Positions 14,962 to 23,743 of a stretch of DNA of 37,698 nt are shown piece after piece. Where the stretch lies: NCBI RefSeq assembly GCF_004349065.1, contig NZ_SMKZ01000063.1, positions 1-37,698 on the forward strand, in the 5' to 3' direction. The translations under genes were made by a program, and so were the position numbers. Source of the stretch: Jiangella asiatica. GTDB lineage: Bacteria > Actinomycetota > Actinomycetes > Jiangellales > Jiangellaceae. Under the pieces are notes generated by a model, which did not search any database, was not told where the DNA came from, and saw nothing but the letters and a program-made list of their open reading frames with translations. How positions within the stretch are numbered: the stretch's first letter is position 1; each line of letters begins with the position of its first letter.

Positions 14962-15688
14962 CGTAGGCCTCCAGGCCGTCGAGGATGGCCCGGAGGCCGA
15001 ACTCGAGCACGTCCTCGAAGCTGAACGTGAACGTGTCGTCGTCCAGCGTGGTGAAGGTGGGGTACTTGCCGGTCGCCATCATCTTGATGAGCACGGGCTC
15101 CTGGACGGCCCAGAACTCCTCCTCGGTGATGCCGGTGCGCTTCTCCGCGTCCCGCGCGTTGACATGCGCGCGGGCGATCGCGACGACGAACCCCTCGACC
15201 ACCGCCACCATCATCACCAACTCCTTGTCACCGAGGCCGGTCGGCTTGAGCTGGGCCAGGATGTGGTCCATGCCGGCGACATTGTTGGGCCCGAGCAGCG
15301 GACGAACCTGGTCCACCATTGGGTACCACGGGTGGTCGACGCAGAGCTCCCACACCCCGTGGGCCACGCGCTGCAGGGCGTCGCGCCACCCAAGCGGCTC
15401 CACCTCGTCGTCGACCGGGCCTGCGACGTGGTCGAGCATGAGGTCCAGCAGCTCGGCCTTGCCCGGCACGTAGCGGTACAACGACATCGTCCCGACGCCG
15501 AGCTCGGCGGCGACCCGGCGCATGGAGAGCGCGGCGAGTCCCTCGGCGTCGGCGACGGCGACGGCCGCCTCGACGATCTGCTCGAGGGTGAGCCCGGGCT
15601 TGGGTCCGCGGGTCGGCCGCTCCTGCATTCCCCACAGGAGCTCGAGGCTCTTGCTTACGTCTCCGCCACCGCTGTGTTCCGTCGTCAT
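14951..15688 (-). CDS. TetR-family regulator of the DrrAB-type exporter
   Basis: A 245-residue TetR protein. The DNA-binding domain is at about 30-75: LTLEQIVEAAVAVADAEG, then LSMRRVAAELGVGTMSLYRYVPGKAELLDLMLD. This exact style of HTH, with its longer C-terminal domain (RDALQRVAHGVWELCVDHPWYPMV), is the type found beside DrrAB-like ABC exporters in actinomycetes. It is divergent from such an exporter, and a 21-bp inverted repeat lies in the promoter between them. The ATG at 15688 is taken; a GTG at 15700 in the same frame is possible. It probably represses the exporter until a drug-like ligand binds. Confidence 0.85.
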   Translation of the reverse strand: MTTEHSGGGDVSKSLELLWGMQERPTRGPKPGLTLEQIVEAAVAVADAEGLAALSMRRVAAELGVGTMSLYRYVPGKAELLDLMLDHVAGPVDDEVEPLGWRDALQRVAHGVWELCVDHPWYPMVDQVRPLLGPNNVAGMDHILAQLKPTGLGDKELVMMVAVVEGFVVAIARAHVNARDAEKRTGITEEEFWAVQEPVLIKMMATGKYPTFTTLDDDTFTFSFEDVLEFGLRAILDGLEAYVTR

Positions 15689-15726
15689 CAGCACGAACAC
15701 TAATAGGCGCGGGTAACCGGGTACGG

Positions 15727-15747
15727 CGTACGCTAGAATCGCGTACG
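15727..15747. promoter_or_regulatory. TetR operator over the exporter promoter
   Basis: CGTACGC at 15727-15733 and GCGTACG at 15741-15747 form a perfect 7-bp inverted repeat around TAGAATC. The spacer is itself the -10 box (TAGAAT, 15734-15739) of the ABC gene, so binding would block transcription. A further GTACG half-site lies at 15721-15725. Confidence 0.7.
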
Positions 15748-15774
15748 ATGTCCCCAGTTCCGGAAGGAAGCCCC

Positions 15775-16740
15775 TTGCCCACCTCCACCCACGCGATCCG
15801 CGCCGAAGGACTACTGAAGCGGTACGGCGACAAGACCGCCCTCGACGGGTTCGACCTCGCCGTGCCGCAAGGCATGGTCTACGGCCTGCTGGGGCCCAAC
15901 GGCGCCGGCAAGACGACGGCCGTGCGCATCATGGCGACGCTGCTTCGGCTCGACGGCGGCCGAGCCGAGGTGGCCGGCCACGATGTCGCCACCGAGCCGC
16001 GCAAGGTCCGTCGCCGCATCGGCTTCACCGGCCAGGCCCCCGCGGTCGACGAGATCCTGACCGGCCGTCAGAATTTGCGCATGTTCGGCCGGCTGTTCCA
16101 TCTCAGCCAGGCCCTGGCGTATTCGCGCGCCGACGAGCTGCTGAGGCAATTCGACCTCACAGACGCCGCCGACAAGGGTGTGAAGGAGTACAGCGGCGGC
16201 ATGCGCCGACGCCTGGACCTGGCCGCCAGCATGATCCTGGCGCCCAAGGTACTGTTCCTCGACGAGCCGACGACCGGCCTGGACCCGCGTGGGCGCAACG
16301 AAGTCTGGAGCGCCGTGCGTTCGCTGGTCGCCGGCGGCACGACCGTCCTGCTGACCACCCAGTACCTCGACGAGGCCGATCAGCTGGCCGAGCGGGTCGC
16401 CGTCATCGACCACGGCAAGGTCATCGCCGACGACTCGCCGGTGGCGCTCAAGCAGCGGATCGGCGGCGACCAGATCGAGGTCGTGCTCCAGGAGTCGGTC
16501 GACCTGCCGGTCGCCCTGCCCGTCGTCGCGAAGGTGGCGGCCGCCGCACCCGAGGTCGACGACGAAAACCGCCGCATCACCGCGCCGGTCGAGCATCGTG
16601 TAGCCGCGCTCACCGAGGTCGCACGCACTCTGCAGGACGAGGGCATCGGGGTCGAGGACATCGGGCTGCGCCGGCCAACCCTCGACGAGGTCTTCCTGCG
16701 CCTGACCGGCCACCGCACCGGCGAGGAGGTCTCGGCATGA
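15775..16740 (+). CDS. DrrA-like ABC exporter ATP-binding protein
   Basis: A 321-residue ABC ATPase. Walker [10 protein letters not shown] (40-48), the Q-loop [10 protein letters not shown], signature [12 protein letters not shown], Walker [14 protein letters not shown] and the switch region [17 protein letters not shown] are all intact. The C-terminal extension ending in [15 protein letters not shown] is the DrrA/DUF4162-type tail. It powers export with the permease encoded next, probably of a drug or lipid-like compound. The TTG at 15775 is preferred because GGAAGGA lies six bases upstream; an ATG at 15748 falls inside the operator at the transcription start. Its stop overlaps the permease start (ATGA). 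Confidence 0.9.
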   Translation: MPTSTHAIRAEGLLKRYGDKTALDGFDLAVPQGMVYGLLGPNGAGKTTAVRIMATLLRLDGGRAEVAGHDVATEPRKVRRRIGFTGQAPAVDEILTGRQNLRMFGRLFHLSQALAYSRADELLRQFDLTDAADKGVKEYSGGMRRRLDLAASMILAPKVLFLDEPTTGLDPRGRNEVWSAVRSLVAGGTTVLLTTQYLDEADQLAERVAVIDHGKVIADDSPVALKQRIGGDQIEVVLQESVDLPVALPVVAKVAAAAPEVDDENRRITAPVEHRVAALTEVARTLQDEGIGVEDIGLRRPTLDEVFLRLTGHRTGEEVSA

Positions 16741-17567
16741 GCACGTCGGCCATCGAACTCGACGTGGACGCGCCGGAACGCCGCCTGCACTGGGCATTGG
16801 TCGACGGCTGGACCGTCGCGCGCCGCACCCTCACGCACCTGGTCCGGCAGCCAACGAACATCGCCTGGCAGCTGGGCTTCCCGATCGTCTCGGTGCTGCT
16901 GTTCGGGTACGTGTTCGGCAGCGCCATGAGCGTCCCTGGAGGCGGCGACTACCGCGAGTACCTGATGCCGGGCATGTTCGGGATGACCATGGCGATGGGG
17001 TTCATGAACACCGCTTACGCCGTCGTCATCGACTCCACGAAGGGGCTCACCGACCGGTTCCGCTCGATGCCGATGGCACCGTCCGCTCCGGTCACCGGGC
17101 GCGGCCTGGCCGACATCGTCAGCGCGACCCTGGACCTGGTGGTCCTCGCGCTGACCGCGCTCGTCGTCGGGTGGCGCTCCGACGGCGGCGTGCTGGCGAC
17201 GCTCGCGGCGTTCGGGCTGCTGTTGCTGCTGCGGTTCGCGCTCATCTGGATCGGCATCCTGCTCGGGCTGATGGCGCCGAACGAGGAGGCCGCGGGCGGC
17301 CTGTTCGCGGTCGCGTTCCCGTTCGCGATGATCTCCAGCGTGTTCGTCGCGCCCTCGCAGATGCCGGACTGGCTGGGCGCCATCGCGGCCTGGAACCCGG
17401 TGTCGTCGACGGTGACGGCCGCGCGCGAGCTGTTCGGCAACCCCGTCGCCACCAGCGACACGTGGATCGAGCAGAACGCGATGCTGATGGCGGTGGTCTG
17501 GCCGCTGGTCATCACGGCGGTCTTCGTTCCCCTCGCTGTCCGCCGGTTCCAGCGCCTGAGCCGGTAG
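16737..17567 (+). CDS. DrrB-like ABC-2 type permease
   Basis: A 276-residue membrane protein with six predicted helices (about 46-63, 74-96, 130-150, 155-185, 190-208, 248-268). Its features fit ABC-2 permeases: [43 protein letters not shown] is the characteristic cytoplasmic loop, and [30 protein letters not shown] the ABC-2 signature near the C-terminus. It forms the transport channel with the preceding ATPase. Translation is coupled through a 4-base overlap with that gene. The exported compound is unknown. Confidence 0.9.
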   Translation: MSTSAIELDVDAPERRLHWALVDGWTVARRTLTHLVRQPTNIAWQLGFPIVSVLLFGYVFGSAMSVPGGGDYREYLMPGMFGMTMAMGFMNTAYAVVIDSTKGLTDRFRSMPMAPSAPVTGRGLADIVSATLDLVVLALTALVVGWRSDGGVLATLAAFGLLLLLRFALIWIGILLGLMAPNEEAAGGLFAVAFPFAMISSVFVAPSQMPDWLGAIAAWNPVSSTVTAARELFGNPVATSDTWIEQNAMLMAVVWPLVITAVFVPLAVRRFQRLSR

Positions 17568-17583
17568 GTCCCATCTCGGGACC
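17567..17583 (+). terminator. Small hairpin at the end of the exporter operon
   Basis: GGTCCC (17567-17572) and GGGACC (17578-17583) form a 6-bp stem with the loop ATCTC directly at the permease stop. It is short and lacks a T-run, so it is a weak candidate. Confidence 0.35.
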
Positions 17584-17664
17584 GCGATTGATCTATCCAA
17601 ACGTGACAAACCCGGGCATCATGTGCGATGCAACGTCATATAACTCCGCCCCGGAGGAGTGGCC

Positions 17665-20085
17665 ATGGCACCGCGCAGACCCCTCGCCGTTCGTCGCCGG
17701 CTGGTCACCCTGGCCGCCGTCCCGCTGCTCGCCGCCGGTCTCCCGCTGGCGGCCGGCGCCGAGTCCGGCACCACCGCCACCGGGGCCGCCCCCGGCGCAC
17801 CGGCGATGGACGCGGCACAGCCGGCTGACCTCGTCGAGGTGGTCGTCGCCGACGAGGACGGCATCCTCGACCTCGTCGACGCCGGCGCCGACGTCACCGA
17901 ATACTCCCGGCCGGTCGACGGCGGGATCGAGGTGCACGTCGTCGCCACGCAGGCCGAGCGGGACCGCCTGCGTGGGCTGGGCTTCGCCGTCGGCGAGACC
18001 GTGATCAGCGCGGCGCGGACCGAGGCGACCATCGCCGAGCGGGAGGCCGCGATCCGGCGGGTCGACCAGGCGCTCGCCCGGACGGCGGAGACGCTCACGC
18101 CGCTACGGTCGGAGTGGTTCGAGAGCGTCGGCGGTAAGGCGTACGTGAGCGTCGAGGTGAAGACGTCGCTGGGCGCGGACAGCGCCACCGTCCTGACCGC
18201 GAGCTTCGGCGGCCAGAGCCTCATCATGGACCGCTTCGTCGACGCCGGCCAGTACCTCTATCACCGCTTCGACCTGCCGGTCCCGGTCGACGACGTCGCG
18301 GCCGAGGTGACCATCAGCAGCAGCGCCGGCGCCTCGATCACCGTGCCGGTGACGCAGTGGCTGGGTGACCCGCTCGACGAGCCTGGCCCGCACTACGCCA
18401 CCGGCTTCGTCGACCACTACATGGACCCGACCGAGGTGTACGAGCGGATCGAGTCGCTGGTCGCGGAGTTCCCGGATGTGGCGGAGATCATCGAGCTGCC
18501 CTACCAGACCAACGGCTACCGGCGCCATGCTCAGGCGCAGATCGACGCCGGTTTGGACCTGGATGAGGAGCCGGACAGGGCGTTCTACGTCACCTCGCAC
18601 GCCTGGGGTCATGAGGGCGGCAACGACCTGCTGCTGGAGACCCGCCACCCGGCCGCCGACAACAGCCCGCTCAGCGTCTCCGTCGATGCCGACAAAATCA
18701 TCGTGTCGCTGGCGACGGACGGCGACGGCAGCCTGGTCAGCACGGCGGCGCAGGTCGTCGACGCGATCAACAGCTCGGCGCAGGCCTCCGCACTGGTGAC
18801 GGCCGCCACGTTCCGCGGCAGCTCCGGCGCAGGCGTGGCCGTGGTGGACAGCCAGCCGCTGTCGGACTTCCTGGACGCGCCCGAGTCGATCTCGCGCGAG
18901 CCGGTCACCGTCCGGGCCATCCGCATCGGCAAGGACCGCGACGGCTCGAAGACCGGCGTGTTCGCGTACGCGCAGGAGCACGCGCGCGAGTGGGTGACGC
19001 CACTGGTGGCGGTCGAGACGGCGGAGCGGTTGCTGCGCAACTACGCCACCGACCCCGACACCAGGAAGCTCGTCGACGACCTGGACATCTTCATCATCCC
19101 GTCAGTCAACCCCGACGGCGGGCACTACTCGTTCTACGACTACGCCGGTCAGCGCAAGAACATGACCAACCACTGCCCAGCCGCCACGGCCGACCCGGAG
19201 GCGCGCGATGCCTGGGGCGTCGACCTGAACCGCAACTTCAGCGTGGGCTCCCGGCTCGACGGCTACAGCGGCGCGTCCGCGTCGTGCACCAGCGGCACCT
19301 ACTCCGGCCCTGCCGAGCTGTCCGAGCCGGAGGCCCGCAACGAGGTCTGGCTGACCGAGCAGTACCCGAACATCGAGTTCGCGATGAACATCCACTCCTA
19401 CGGCGGCTACTTCATGTGGCCGCCTGGCGCGTACATCGCGGACGGAAGGGTGCCGCTGCCGCGTCCGACGCTCGGCGAGGAGGACTACTTCTGGGCCGCG
19501 TCCAGCCACATCCTTTCCGACGTCCAGTCCTGGCGCGGCACCGCGGTCTGGCCAGGCCGGACCGGCCCGGTCAGCGACGTGCTCTACTCCGCGGCCGGCA
19601 ACTCCGCCGATGAGCACTGGTACAACCGCGGCATCTACGGCTGGGACTTCGAAGTCGGCGCGGACCTGTGGAACGAGGCCGACGGCGAGTGGGACCCCGT
19701 CGGCTTCCAGCCGCCGTTCGCCGAGGGCTACGAGGAGGCCATGGAGTTCTCCAGCGGCTTGGTCGGGATGCTGGAGGTGGCGCGGGCCTACGGCCGCGAC
19801 GGCCGGCCGCCGCGCACCACGCTCGAGCTGACCGACGACGGCGTCACGTTCGAGGCCACCGAGGCGGTGACGATCCATTACACGCTCGACGGCAGCCGTC
19901 CCACGTACTCTTCGCCGAGGGTGGAGTCGGCCGGGCTGCGCGAGGGCGCCGCGCCGGTGGCGGTGGGCCCGGGCTCGACCCGCGTGCACTGGTTCTCCGT
20001 CGACGCCGCCGGCAATGTCGAGAACCGGTACGACCCGGTCCGCGGCGGCAACAACTACCGCAAGAAGACCGTGACGGTCGACTGA
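17665..20085 (+). CDS. Secreted M14 zinc carboxypeptidase with an inserted module
   Basis: An 806-residue exported enzyme. A signal peptide (MAPRRPLAVRRRLVTLAAV to AAGA) leads. Zinc ligands H439 and E442 are in the HAREW motif and H577 in NIHSYGG; VDLNRNF and the catalytic E663 in GWDFEVGADLWNEA complete the M14 site. An unusual stretch at about residues 320-410 (NDLLLETRHPAADNSP to SALVTAATFRG) interrupts the peptidase before the HAREW motif; it resembles repeat modules of surface or phage-tail proteins. The C-terminal 90 residues (TTLELTDDGVTFEA to WFSVDAAGNVENRY) look like a chitobiase-C-terminal-type domain. The start ATG has GGAGG seven bases upstream. It removes C-terminal residues from peptides outside the cell. 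Confidence 0.85.
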   Translation: MAPRRPLAVRRRLVTLAAVPLLAAGLPLAAGAESGTTATGAAPGAPAMDAAQPADLVEVVVADEDGILDLVDAGADVTEYSRPVDGGIEVHVVATQAERDRLRGLGFAVGETVISAARTEATIAEREAAIRRVDQALARTAETLTPLRSEWFESVGGKAYVSVEVKTSLGADSATVLTASFGGQSLIMDRFVDAGQYLYHRFDLPVPVDDVAAEVTISSSAGASITVPVTQWLGDPLDEPGPHYATGFVDHYMDPTEVYERIESLVAEFPDVAEIIELPYQTNGYRRHAQAQIDAGLDLDEEPDRAFYVTSHAWGHEGGNDLLLETRHPAADNSPLSVSVDADKIIVSLATDGDGSLVSTAAQVVDAINSSAQASALVTAATFRGSSGAGVAVVDSQPLSDFLDAPESISREPVTVRAIRIGKDRDGSKTGVFAYAQEHAREWVTPLVAVETAERLLRNYATDPDTRKLVDDLDIFIIPSVNPDGGHYSFYDYAGQRKNMTNHCPAATADPEARDAWGVDLNRNFSVGSRLDGYSGASASCTSGTYSGPAELSEPEARNEVWLTEQYPNIEFAMNIHSYGGYFMWPPGAYIADGRVPLPRPTLGEEDYFWAASSHILSDVQSWRGTAVWPGRTGPVSDVLYSAAGNSADEHWYNRGIYGWDFEVGADLWNEADGEWDPVGFQPPFAEGYEEAMEFSSGLVGMLEVARAYGRDGRPPRTTLELTDDGVTFEATEAVTIHYTLDGSRPTYSSPRVESAGLREGAAPVAVGPGSTRVHWFSVDAAGNVENRYDPVRGGNNYRKKTVTVD

Positions 20086-20189
20086 CGGCGAGTTCCGACA
20101 CCGGCCGGGCGGGTCCTGCTTCGGCGTCGGGCCCGCGCGGGCACCCGTGGGCGATGTGAGATCGCTTGCCCATCTGCAATGATCGGGCA

Positions 20190-21017
20190 GTGAAGCTTCG
20201 GCGGATGGCGGTCGTCGCAGCGTTCCCGGTACTTCTCACGGGCTGCCAGGACGACGCCCCTGATGGCCCGGCCGAGTCGCCGGTGCCCCAGCCCTCCGGC
20301 TCGCCGGTGGGCGAGCCGGTCCTACCCGATTTCGCGCCCGCGCCGCCCGTCGACGTCCACACCAAGGACAACGGCGATGGCTGGCAGATCGAGTTCAGCT
20401 CGGTGCTCGTCAACGTGGGCGAGGGCGAGTTCCGCCTCATCGTCGATCGCCCGACGGTCGACGACGACTGGATGGTCACCCAGGTCATCACTCACTCAGG
20501 CGGCGGCATCGAGGAAGTACCGACCGACGCCGAAGTCGAGTGGGGCGGCGACGGTCACGACCACTGGCACGTTCGCCGGGTCGTCACGTACCGGCTCGTC
20601 GCCATCGACGACAGCGGGACGCCGGCCCTGGACGGCGGGCTCACGGACGCCAAGGTCGGCTTCTGCATCTACGACTTCGGCCGCGAGCTCGACGACCTGG
20701 GCCCCGACGACGCCGTCTTCAACCGCGACGGCTGCCAACCCGAGGACGCGCTCACGCTGACGATGGGGCTTTCCCCGGGCTGGGGTGACACCTACGAATG
20801 GAACCTGCCCGGCCAGAGCATCGACGTCACGGACTTGCCCGACGGCCCCTACCGCCTCTGGGCAGAGGCCGACGAGAGCGGCCATTTCGTCGAGACGAGC
20901 ACCGACAACAACGACACCTGGGTCGATCTCGACCTCTCGACGACGGGCGACGGCACCCGCACCGCCGTGGTCGCCGACATCGGCCCTACGCCGGATGAGA
21001 GTCCGCCCCCCGGTTAG
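20190..21017 (+). CDS. Lysyl-oxidase-like copper lipoprotein
   Basis: A 275-residue lipoprotein. The signal ends in LLTGC, a good lipobox, so the mature protein is anchored by Cys near residue 20. The copper motif of the lysyl oxidase family is plain: H123-D-H125-W-H127 in DGHDHWHVRR. Other family features are VTYRLVAIDD, KVGFCIYDF, GLSPGWGDTYEWNLPGQSIDVTDLPDGPY and the closing ADESGHFVETSTDNND. Bacterial members are thought to oxidise amines on proteins outside the cell; whether this one makes the lysine tyrosylquinone cofactor cannot be told. The GTG at 20190 is chosen to start the signal peptide (VKLRRMAVVAAF); its ribosome site is weak, and an ATG at 20205 is possible. Confidence 0.8.
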   Translation: MKLRRMAVVAAFPVLLTGCQDDAPDGPAESPVPQPSGSPVGEPVLPDFAPAPPVDVHTKDNGDGWQIEFSSVLVNVGEGEFRLIVDRPTVDDDWMVTQVITHSGGGIEEVPTDAEVEWGGDGHDHWHVRRVVTYRLVAIDDSGTPALDGGLTDAKVGFCIYDFGRELDDLGPDDAVFNRDGCQPEDALTLTMGLSPGWGDTYEWNLPGQSIDVTDLPDGPYRLWAEADESGHFVETSTDNNDTWVDLDLSTTGDGTRTAVVADIGPTPDESPPPG

Positions 21018-21061
21018 TCTGGTGCGACGGCCGCGACGGTGCCAGAATGTCGCCCACCAGT

Positions 21062-21078
21062 CACGACGGGGGGTCGTG
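21062..21078 (+). promoter_or_regulatory. G5-loop hairpin before the small secreted gene
   Basis: CACGAC (21062-21067) and GTCGTG (21073-21078) pair around GGGGG, 22 bases before the ATG. A hairpin of the same design precedes the Tat/LPDTG gene at 24102-24120. Confidence 0.4.
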
Positions 21079-21100
21079 GCACAGCAAAGGGGGGCAAATC

Positions 21101-21445
21101 ATGCGCAAGTATCTCGCCGTCGCATGTCTGACGACGTTCGCAAGCGTCGCGATCGCTACGCCGGTGGTGGCTGCCGACCTGTCCAACGGTTCGGGACAGT
21201 CGTGCCCGGAGGGTTCGGTCGGGACCTACCACTTCGTCAACAACCAAACCGGCGGAGCGTCGGCAGGCACGCTCACGGCCACGTTCTCCGACGGCACCGT
21301 CTGGGTCGTCGGCCCGTCCGCGGTCAACAGGAACACCCAGCATTTCTTGGTCGAGTCCGAGGGCGCGCTGGTCTCGGCCAGCACCGACCTGGCCGGCCGG
21401 CTGGTGCTGTCCGACTTCTCGTGCGGCGACGTCAAGAAGGACTGA
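21101..21445 (+). CDS. Small secreted protein of unknown function
   Basis: A 114-residue protein with a signal peptide (MRKYLAVACLTTFASVAIATPVVAA, cut near residue 25). The mature part has two cysteines (SGQSCPEG and SDFSCGD) that may form a disulfide, and strand-like stretches such as VGTYHFVNNQTGG, GTLTATFSDGTVWVVGPS and QHFLVESEGALVSA, which suggest a small beta-sandwich. I do not recognise the family. AAAGGGGGG lies seven bases before the ATG, a strong ribosome site. It stands alone between the lysyl-oxidase-like gene and the terminator at 21571. Confidence 0.75.
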   Translation: MRKYLAVACLTTFASVAIATPVVAADLSNGSGQSCPEGSVGTYHFVNNQTGGASAGTLTATFSDGTVWVVGPSAVNRNTQHFLVESEGALVSASTDLAGRLVLSDFSCGDVKKD

Positions 21446-21570
21446 TTCACAGGTCACCGATGCTCCCGTGCCCAGCTCTTGGTCCGGCACGCGCAATCAG
21501 CGTGGGTAGCCCAAGGCCTTTGCATGGCCCTCCGCAGCACTGAGCAATCGGTGGCAGGTCTGGTCCAACG

Positions 21571-21602
21571 AAAGCCCCGCTGACACACGTCAGCGGGGCT
21601 TT
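21571..21602 (+). terminator. Strong hairpin terminator
   Basis: A perfect 14-bp stem (21571-21584 with 21589-21602, AAAGCCCCGCTGAC arm) with loop ACAC. The A/T ends make it work in both directions. The 125 bases between the small secreted gene and this hairpin hold no gene that I can see. It marks the left border of the surface cluster. Confidence 0.85.
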
Positions 21603-21699
21603 CGTGTGGTCGGGCCGACAGTGTCGGGTTCCCCCCGAACCACCATCCGTTCGCCGGCGGCCGTAGGATCCGAGTGTCGTCGTCGGATCGGGCACGCGC

Positions 21700-22251
21700 G
21701 TGGGGGCCAGCATCGACGTTCTGTTCGTGTGCACGGCCGGACGGTGCCGCTCGCCAGTCGCGGCCGCGATGCTCGACACCTACGCCCGGCGCGAGGGCGT
21801 GCCGCTGACCGGCCGGTCCGCCGCCCTGGTAGGAGCGCACGGTTCGGTCCCGCCCGTCGGGATCACGCTGATGCGCGAGCGCGGCCTGGAACTGGCCGGG
21901 CACCGCAGCCTTCCGGTGACGCCCGCGGCGATCACCGCCGCCGATCTCGTGCTCGGCATGGAGCGCGAGCACGTTCGCGAGGTCGTCGGCCGGCACCCCG
22001 GTGCGTGGGTCAAGACGTTCACGCTCAAGGACTTCGTCCGCCGTGTCGAGAAGGCCGCGGTCCGCGGCCGGCATCAGCGGCTCACCGACTGGCTCGAGCA
22101 CGTCGGCGAGGGCCGGACGCTGGCCCACGTGGAGGGCGAGAGCCCCGAGGACGATCTCGCCGACCCCTACGGCCAGCGCGCCGGGGCCTGGCGGGAGGTC
22201 ATCGACGAGCTCGACGATCTCGTACGGCGGCTGATACCGAACGTGACCTAG
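21700..22251 (+). CDS. Low-molecular-weight protein tyrosine phosphatase
   Basis: A 183-residue phosphatase. The P-loop is C11-TAGRC-R17-S in VLFVCTAGRCRSP, and the general-acid DP pair is in DLADPYGQ near the C-terminus, as in the LMW-PTP family. Such enzymes (Wzb/Etp type) dephosphorylate tyrosine kinases that control polysaccharide export; no BY-kinase is seen in this window. A longer middle part (KTFTLKDFVRRVEKAA) is shared with actinomycete relatives. The GTG start has no strong ribosome site. Its stop overlaps the convergent GT2 stop by four bases (CTAG). Confidence 0.85.
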   Translation: MGASIDVLFVCTAGRCRSPVAAAMLDTYARREGVPLTGRSAALVGAHGSVPPVGITLMRERGLELAGHRSLPVTPAAITAADLVLGMEREHVREVVGRHPGAWVKTFTLKDFVRRVEKAAVRGRHQRLTDWLEHVGEGRTLAHVEGESPEDDLADPYGQRAGAWREVIDELDDLVRRLIPNVT

Positions 22252-23081
22252 GGCGTGCGGCTGCTCTCATCGCGCAGCCAGGTGTCGGGATTCGCGCGAC
22301 GGGCCCGCAGCCGCGCCACCACGGCGGTGGCGAGGAACAGCGCGACCTTTGGCGCCAGCCGCGGATCGGCGGCGGCGAGCCGGAACAGCTCGCGGCCGCC
22401 GGTGCGGGGTGGCGGCCGCACCCCCGCCGGGCGCGGTCCGGTGACCAGCTGGCTGTTCCCGGTCATCGCGCGGACGCGGCGGCGCAGCAGGTCGGCGTAG
22501 GTCCGCGGCGGCCGGATCTCGACGATCGCGTCCTGGGCGATCACGCGCTGGTCCGGGCCGAACGACATCGCTACGGCGAGGTCGTCGGACATCACGTCGC
22601 CCCAGTCGCCCAACCTGGCGTGCCCGTCCTCGGACAGCGCGATGGCGCCTCGACCGAACAGCTCGTCGCGCACAGCCGGCAGTCGCTGCCACACGTCGTA
22701 GTACCAGCGCACCGGCCACCGCACGCCGTCCATCGGGAGGCGTCGCACCGGGCCGGCGGCCAGCACCCCCAGCGTCGACAGAGCTCGGCACAGCGCTCGC
22801 ACGTCGGCCGTGCGCAGCACCACGTCCGCGTCGACGTACAGTCTCGGATAGCCCCTGGCGGCGGCATCGCCGAGCCCCAGCGCGCCGCTCTTGGACGGCA
22901 CCGGCGTCTCGACCACCCGCACCTGGCCGAACCCGGCGGCCACCTCGGCGGTCGTGTCGGTGCAGCCGTTGGCGACGACGACGACGTCCAGCTCCGTCGG
23001 CGCCGCGTCGGCGAGCAGCGCCGACAGCAGCCGGCCGAGGACCCGCTCCTCGTTGTGGGCGGGAATGACGATGCTGGTCAC
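22248..23081 (-). CDS. GT2-family glycosyltransferase
   Basis: A 277-residue GT-A fold enzyme. VTSIVIPAHNEERVLGRLLSALL and VVVVANGCTDTT are the nucleotide-sugar binding start of GT2 proteins, and YVDADVVL holds the DxD motif. No membrane helices stand out except perhaps ALFLATAVVARL near the end. It transfers a sugar to an unknown acceptor in the cytoplasm. It is the last gene of the three-gene minus operon; its GTG overlaps the kinase-like gene stop (GTGA), which fixes the start. Confidence 0.85.
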   Translation of the reverse strand: MTSIVIPAHNEERVLGRLLSALLADAAPTELDVVVVANGCTDTTAEVAAGFGQVRVVETPVPSKSGALGLGDAAARGYPRLYVDADVVLRTADVRALCRALSTLGVLAAGPVRRLPMDGVRWPVRWYYDVWQRLPAVRDELFGRGAIALSEDGHARLGDWGDVMSDDLAVAMSFGPDQRVIAQDAIVEIRPPRTYADLLRRRVRAMTGNSQLVTGPRPAGVRPPPRTGGRELFRLAAADPRLAPKVALFLATAVVARLRARRANPDTWLRDESSRTP

Positions 23082-23743
23082 GCCGGCGAGTATGGCAGCC
23101 CGGCGACGGCTTCGGCAGCGGCGTGCACGTCGGCGACGTCGAGCCACCAGCCCCGTGCCTGCCCGGCGACGACGGCGGCGGCCTCCCATGCGGCGGCTCC
23201 GTGCCGGTAGTGGTTGAACGACGCCGCCAGCAGCTGAGCCAGCACCTCGCCGGCCGGCATCGGCGTCAGTGTCGTCTCCGCACCGCCGCGGCGCAGCCCC
23301 ACGACGTGCGCCACCGGCACCGCGCCAGCGACGACGGCGCCGCCGAGCGCATCGCACGGCACGGCCGCCTTGCCGTCGCCCTCGTCCGGACGCGAGCCGG
23401 GAAGGCCCATCGTCCGGATCGCCCACGGCGTCAGCATCACCGGCCGCGCCCAGCCCTCGACCGCACCGGTCCGCAGGTCGAGCGCCACCATCTCGTCGCT
23501 GAGGTATCCCAGACCTCGACGCACGCAGGCGGCCACCGTGGTGCTCTTGCCCGTCCCCGACGCGCCCGGGAAGAGCACCGCCCGTCCGTCGAGGGCGACC
23601 GCACCGGCGTGCAGGAGCAGGCGGGTCGAGCGCTCGATCGCGATCAGCGCGGCCGCACCGTACACGGCTTCGGGCGATCCGTCTCCGTCGGCCGGCACCT
23701 CCACCTGGACGCCCAGAACGTCGAGCACCCGGGCCATGCTCAT
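23078..23743 (-). CDS. HprK-like (HPr-kinase-related) P-loop protein
   Basis: A 221-residue protein. LLLHAGAVALDGRAVLFPGASGTGKSTTVAACVRRG is the HPr-kinase-type ATP site, Walker A at 60-68, followed by YLSDEMVALD with the acidic pair expected for this group. The C-terminal part (MLTPWAIRTMGLPG to VVGLRRGG) is shared with HprK-related proteins found beside PqqD-type genes in peptide and polysaccharide clusters. It is shorter than true HprK. Relatives in lasso-peptide clusters phosphorylate a serine on the peptide; whether this one has a protein, peptide or sugar substrate is open. The ATG overlaps the PqqD stop (ATGA), and its stop overlaps the GT2 start. Confidence 0.75.
   Translation of the reverse strand: MSMARVLDVLGVQVEVPADGDGSPEAVYGAAALIAIERSTRLLLHAGAVALDGRAVLFPGASGTGKSTTVAACVRRGLGYLSDEMVALDLRTGAVEGWARPVMLTPWAIRTMGLPGSRPDEGDGKAAVPCDALGGAVVAGAVPVAHVVGLRRGGAETTLTPMPAGEVLAQLLAASFNHYRHGAAAWEAAAVVAGQARGWWLDVADVHAAAEAVAGLPYSPA

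Noticed and set aside
21446..21570. Possible tRNA before the strong terminator
   Set aside because: No T-loop consensus, no acceptor stem and no anticodon arm could be folded on either strand.
21606..23210. Long plus-strand frame across the phosphatase and GT2 genes
   Set aside because: Low-complexity shadow of LMW-PTP (another frame) and GT2 (other strand), with no domain pattern.
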